From contig JAFTSR010000360.1 in assembly GCA_017467225.1 (NCBI GenBank), positions 1-8,432 of the forward strand: DNA of 8,432 bases, given 5' to 3'. Source of the DNA: Clostridia bacterium (GTDB taxonomy: Bacteria; Bacillota_A; Clostridia; Oscillospirales; CAG-272). A program made the translations under genes and the position numbers. Every line of letters begins with the position of its first letter. Within the stretch, counting starts at the first letter, position 1. Below the pieces are notes generated by a model. The model saw only the letters and a program-made list of their open reading frames with translations, was not told the origin of the DNA and made no database searches. Shown here piece by piece: positions 7,199 through 8,432 of this stretch.

Positions 7199-7227
7199 AT
7201 TATAGCGTTTATTTGGTGTTTTGTCAA
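7199..7227 (-). promoter_or_regulatory. Consensus sigma-A promoter of the three-hydrolase operon
   Basis: On the minus strand: TTGACA (7222-7227), exactly 17 nt, then TATAAT (7199-7204). Both hexamers are perfect. The predicted start is near 7192, giving a leader of about 49 nt to the GTG at 7143. This implies high constitutive vegetative transcription unless a repressor acts on it; no clear operator dyad is visible. Confidence 0.9.
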
Positions 7228-7299
7228 TAAAATATCGTTGAAATTTACATTTTTTAAAAACACGGGCGGTACACAAAATTTTCCTGTTATAACGGCAGA

Positions 7300-7404
7300 C
7301 TATCGGAGCAAAATATCAGTGTAGTCAAGCGAGCGGAAACGAAGCGGCGAGATGCTGCACGGTCGGTTCTGCCTGCGAGGCTGCCGCGTGCGGACTCCTT
7401 TTCT
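7300..7404 (+). ncRNA. Candidate structured RNA, unassigned
   Basis: An extended -10-like TG-T-TATAAC (7285-7293) would start transcripts near 7300. Downstream, CTGCACG (7355-7361) pairs with CGTGCGG (7387-7393, one G-U), CGG (7364-7366) with CCG (7384-7386), and GCC (7371-7373) with GGC (7379-7381), giving one elongated hairpin followed by ACTCCTTTTCTC, a weak terminator tail. There is no convincing -35, no Rfam family that I recognise and no ORF. It could equally be a degenerate intergenic repeat. Confidence 0.22.
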
Positions 7405-7477
7405 CAATGCTCGCGCGTGATCGTATGATATAGGATATTATATTGATAACCAATAAATGATAAGGATGGATAAAACC

Positions 7478-7669
7478 ATGGCAAGCAACAAGACTCTGGT
7501 TCCCGAGGCAAAGGAAGCAATGGAAAAGTTCAAGATGCAGGCTGCAAGCGAGGTTGGCGTTAACCTTTCTCAGGGCTACAACGGCGATCTGACCTCCAAG
7601 CAGGCAGGCAGCGTAGGCGGTCAGATGGTCAAGAAGATGATCGAGTCCTACGAGAACTCCATGAAATAA
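7478..7669 (+). CDS. Alpha/beta-type small acid-soluble spore protein
   Basis: A 63-residue protein that in sporulating Firmicutes is made in the forespore, saturates the chromosome and protects DNA from UV and heat; on germination the GPR protease degrades it. Visible family features: LVPEAKEAM (7-15), ASEVGVNL (23-30), and the most conserved DNA-binding part GDLTSKQAGSVGGQM (36-50) followed by VKKMIESYE (51-59). Length is normal for the family. The ATG at 7478 is preferred over in-frame ATGs at 7457 and 7466 because AAGGATGG (7462-7469) lies 8 nt upstream and the family begins close to the VPEAK motif. At the usual GPR cleavage site the P1 Glu is Gln21 and the next residue is Ala. The gene is monocistronic with its own terminator. 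Such genes are normally under sigma-G, but I could not identify a sigma-G promoter upstream. Confidence 0.95.
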   Translation: MASNKTLVPEAKEAMEKFKMQAASEVGVNLSQGYNGDLTSKQAGSVGGQMVKKMIESYENSMK

Positions 7670-7684
7670 TCTTGGCTTTTTTCG

Positions 7685-7714
7685 GGGCTGCCGCGCGTGC
7701 GGCAGCCCTTTGTG
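7685..7714 (+). terminator. Intrinsic terminator of the spore protein gene
   Basis: A perfect 10-bp stem GGGCTGCCGC (7685-7694) and GCGGCAGCCC (7699-7708) with tetraloop GCGT, followed by TTTGTGT. It begins 15 nt after the stop codon. Confidence 0.9.
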
Positions 7715-7765
7715 TCAAAAAAGCAGTCCGGACGGCGGTTTTTAGTATTTTTTTTGCATTTTCTG

Positions 7766-7794
7766 TTGACAAAATTCAAAAGTACATATATAAT
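7766..7794 (+). promoter_or_regulatory. Consensus sigma-A promoter of tyrS
   Basis: TTGACA (7766-7771), exactly 17 nt, TATAAT (7789-7794). Both hexamers are perfect. The predicted start is near 7801, at the beginning of the T-box leader. A T-rich tract (7741-7763) lies upstream. Confidence 0.92.
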
Positions 7795-7800
7795 ATTGTA

Positions 7801-8058
7801 GAGCATGGATGGGAAAGAGTAACCGTTGAGGGATCCGACAGAAAGCAGCCGGTGGATGAGAGGCGCGGGAGAGACGACGGTGAATACGTCCCGGAGCATT
7901 GTCCCGAAGCGGCGCACACCGTGGGTAGGCGACAACGGCAGCCGTCCGTTATCTTGCGGCAGGGGTCAGCGACCCAGAGAGGCGACCGTCCGCGAGGCGG
8001 TGGCGAACGAAGGTGGTACCACGGGTCTCCCGTCCTTTTCGGATCGGGACTCTTTTTT
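7801..8058 (+). promoter_or_regulatory. T-box riboswitch, tyrosine specific
   Basis: A 5' leader that senses uncharged tRNA-Tyr and controls tyrS by antitermination. The conserved T-box AAGGTGGTACCACGG is at 8010-8024; its TGGT (8014-8017) is complementary to the ACCA end of a tRNA with discriminator A, as expected for bacterial tRNA-Tyr. In stem I, the GAATACGTCC segment (7882-7891) places the specifier codon UAC (Tyr) at 7885-7887. Stem I elements GGTGGATGAGAGGCG (about 7851-7865) and GGAGC (7892-7896) look typical. Between stem I and the T-box lie small hairpins, e.g. AACGG...CCGTT (about 7934-7950) and GGGTC...GACCC (about 7964-7976). The leader length of about 260 nt to the terminator is usual for the class. 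Confidence 0.95.
8023..8058 (+). terminator. T-box regulated terminator
   Basis: TCCCG-TCC (8028-8035) pairs with GGA-T-CGGGA (8041-8049) with one bulged T around loop TTTTC, followed by CTC and six T. Its 5' side overlaps the end of the T-box motif, so the terminator and the antiterminator exclude each other, as expected when uncharged tRNA-Tyr stabilises the antiterminator. Confidence 0.85.
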
Positions 8059-8088
8059 ATTTTTGATTATAATTTGGAGGTAAATACA

Positions 8089-8432
8089 ATGCAAATTTAT
8101 GAGGAGTTGGTTGCCCGCGGCTTGATCGCGCAGGTAACCGACGAGCAACAGATCAAGGATCTGATCAACAACGGAAAGGCAACCTTTTACATCGGTTTTG
8201 ACCCGACGGCAGATTCCCTGCACGTTGGTCACTTTATGGCGCTTTGCCTGATGAAGAGATTGCAGATGGCAGGCAACAAGCCGATCGCGCTGATCGGTGG
8301 CGGTACTGCCATGATCGGTGACCCCTCGGGGCGTACCGACATGCGCTCCATGATGACACGCGAGGTCATTCAGCACAACTGCGATTGCGTCAAAAAGCAG
8401 ATGGAGCGTTTCATTGAATTCGGCGAGGACAA
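8089..8432 (+). CDS. tyrS: Tyrosyl-tRNA synthetase, N-terminal part (runs off the window)
   Basis: The first 114 codons of a class I aminoacyl-tRNA synthetase that charges tRNA-Tyr in the cytoplasm. The conserved start of the Rossmann fold is plain: FYIGFDPTADSLHVGH (33-48) with the HIGH-type signature as HVGH (45-48), then LIGGGTAMIGDPSGRTDMR (71-89), which contributes to tyrosine and ATP binding. The KMSKS loop and tRNA-binding C-terminus lie beyond the window. The ATG at 8089 has GGAGG (8076-8080) 8 nt upstream and follows the T-box terminator by about 30 nt. It is controlled by the T-box leader and the promoter at 7766-7794. Confidence 0.96.
   Translation, partial: MQIYEELVARGLIAQVTDEQQIKDLINNGKATFYIGFDPTADSLHVGHFMALCLMKRLQMAGNKPIALIGGGTAMIGDPSGRTDMRSMMTREVIQHNCDCVKKQMERFIEFGED

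Larger units (their letters stand above)
7144..7477. other. Divergent intergenic region (334 nt)
   Basis: Separates the minus-strand hydrolase operon from the plus-strand spore protein gene. It contains the operon's ribosome binding site and promoter (7150-7227), an AT-rich stretch to 7260, a GC-rich segment with potential RNA structure (7300-7404), and an AT-rich stretch before the spore gene. I looked for a sigma-G promoter for the spore gene (a -35 like GNATA, and a -10 like CATNNTA 17-18 nt further on). The -10-like heptamers TATGATA and TATTATA near 7424-7442 have no matching -35, so I do not call one. Confidence 0.6.

Noticed and set aside
7144..7263. Forty-residue N-terminal extension of the SGNH hydrolase, starting at ATG 7263
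   Set aside because: It would place the start upstream of a perfect minus-strand promoter and the region is AT-rich; the GTG at 7143 has an ideal ribosome binding site.
7424..7443. Sigma-G promoter for the spore protein gene
   Set aside because: TATGATA and TATTATA resemble the -10 element, but no acceptable -35 lies 17-18 nt upstream of either, so the evidence is not sufficient.
7457..7477. Spore protein start at ATG 7457 or 7466
   Set aside because: Neither has a ribosome binding site. AAGGATGG serves the ATG at 7478, which also gives the usual short N-terminus of the family.
7648..8376. Small minus-strand frames (7648-7935, 7966-8376) and a plus-strand frame (7826-8083) over the tyrS leader
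   Set aside because: They overlap the T-box riboswitch, the terminator, the promoter or tyrS itself, and their translations resemble no protein I know.

Overview
The window looks like a piece of chromosome from a spore-forming Firmicute, most likely a gut-type Clostridia (Oscillospirales-like; the order is a guess). Three things point there: an alpha/beta-type small acid-soluble spore protein, a tyrosine T-box leader in front of tyrS, and strong AGGAGG ribosome binding sites with consensus sigma-A promoters. Coding regions are moderately GC-rich and are separated by sharply AT-rich promoter regions. I see no phage genes, transposase, CRISPR array, tRNA or rRNA.

Layout, left to right. (1) 88-4625, minus strand: two large tandem paralogous lipoproteins of 755 and 725 residues. 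I assign both to the GxGYxYP family of putative glycoside hydrolases. They are read from a promoter at 4686-4714. A strong hairpin lies between them and a probable terminator follows the second. (2) 4814-7143, minus strand: a compact operon of three hydrolases. In transcription order these are an SGNH/GDSL esterase-like protein (GTG start), a TatD-family metallohydrolase (ATGA overlap with the first gene) and a PPP-type metallophosphoesterase (its ribosome binding site touches the TatD stop codon). A perfect TTGACA-17-TATAAT promoter at 7199-7227 drives it, and an intrinsic terminator that includes the last codons of the phosphoesterase ends it. (3) 7144-7477: a divergent intergenic region with that promoter, a GC-rich segment that could fold as a small RNA, and an imperfect AT-rich direct repeat. 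(4) 7478-7669, plus strand: the spore protein gene and its terminator. (5) 7766-8432, plus strand: a second perfect sigma-A promoter, a T-box leader with a UAC (Tyr) specifier, and the first 114 codons of tyrS, which runs off the window.

The parts do not form one pathway. The tyrS and spore protein units are housekeeping and sporulation functions. The three-hydrolase operon looks like general metabolite or nucleic-acid turnover. The least described part is the lipoprotein pair, which is exported, surface-anchored, probably carbohydrate-active and of unknown substrate. In both proteins the family's signature motif has drifted. No sugar transporter, sensor or recognised CAZyme lies beside them in this window.
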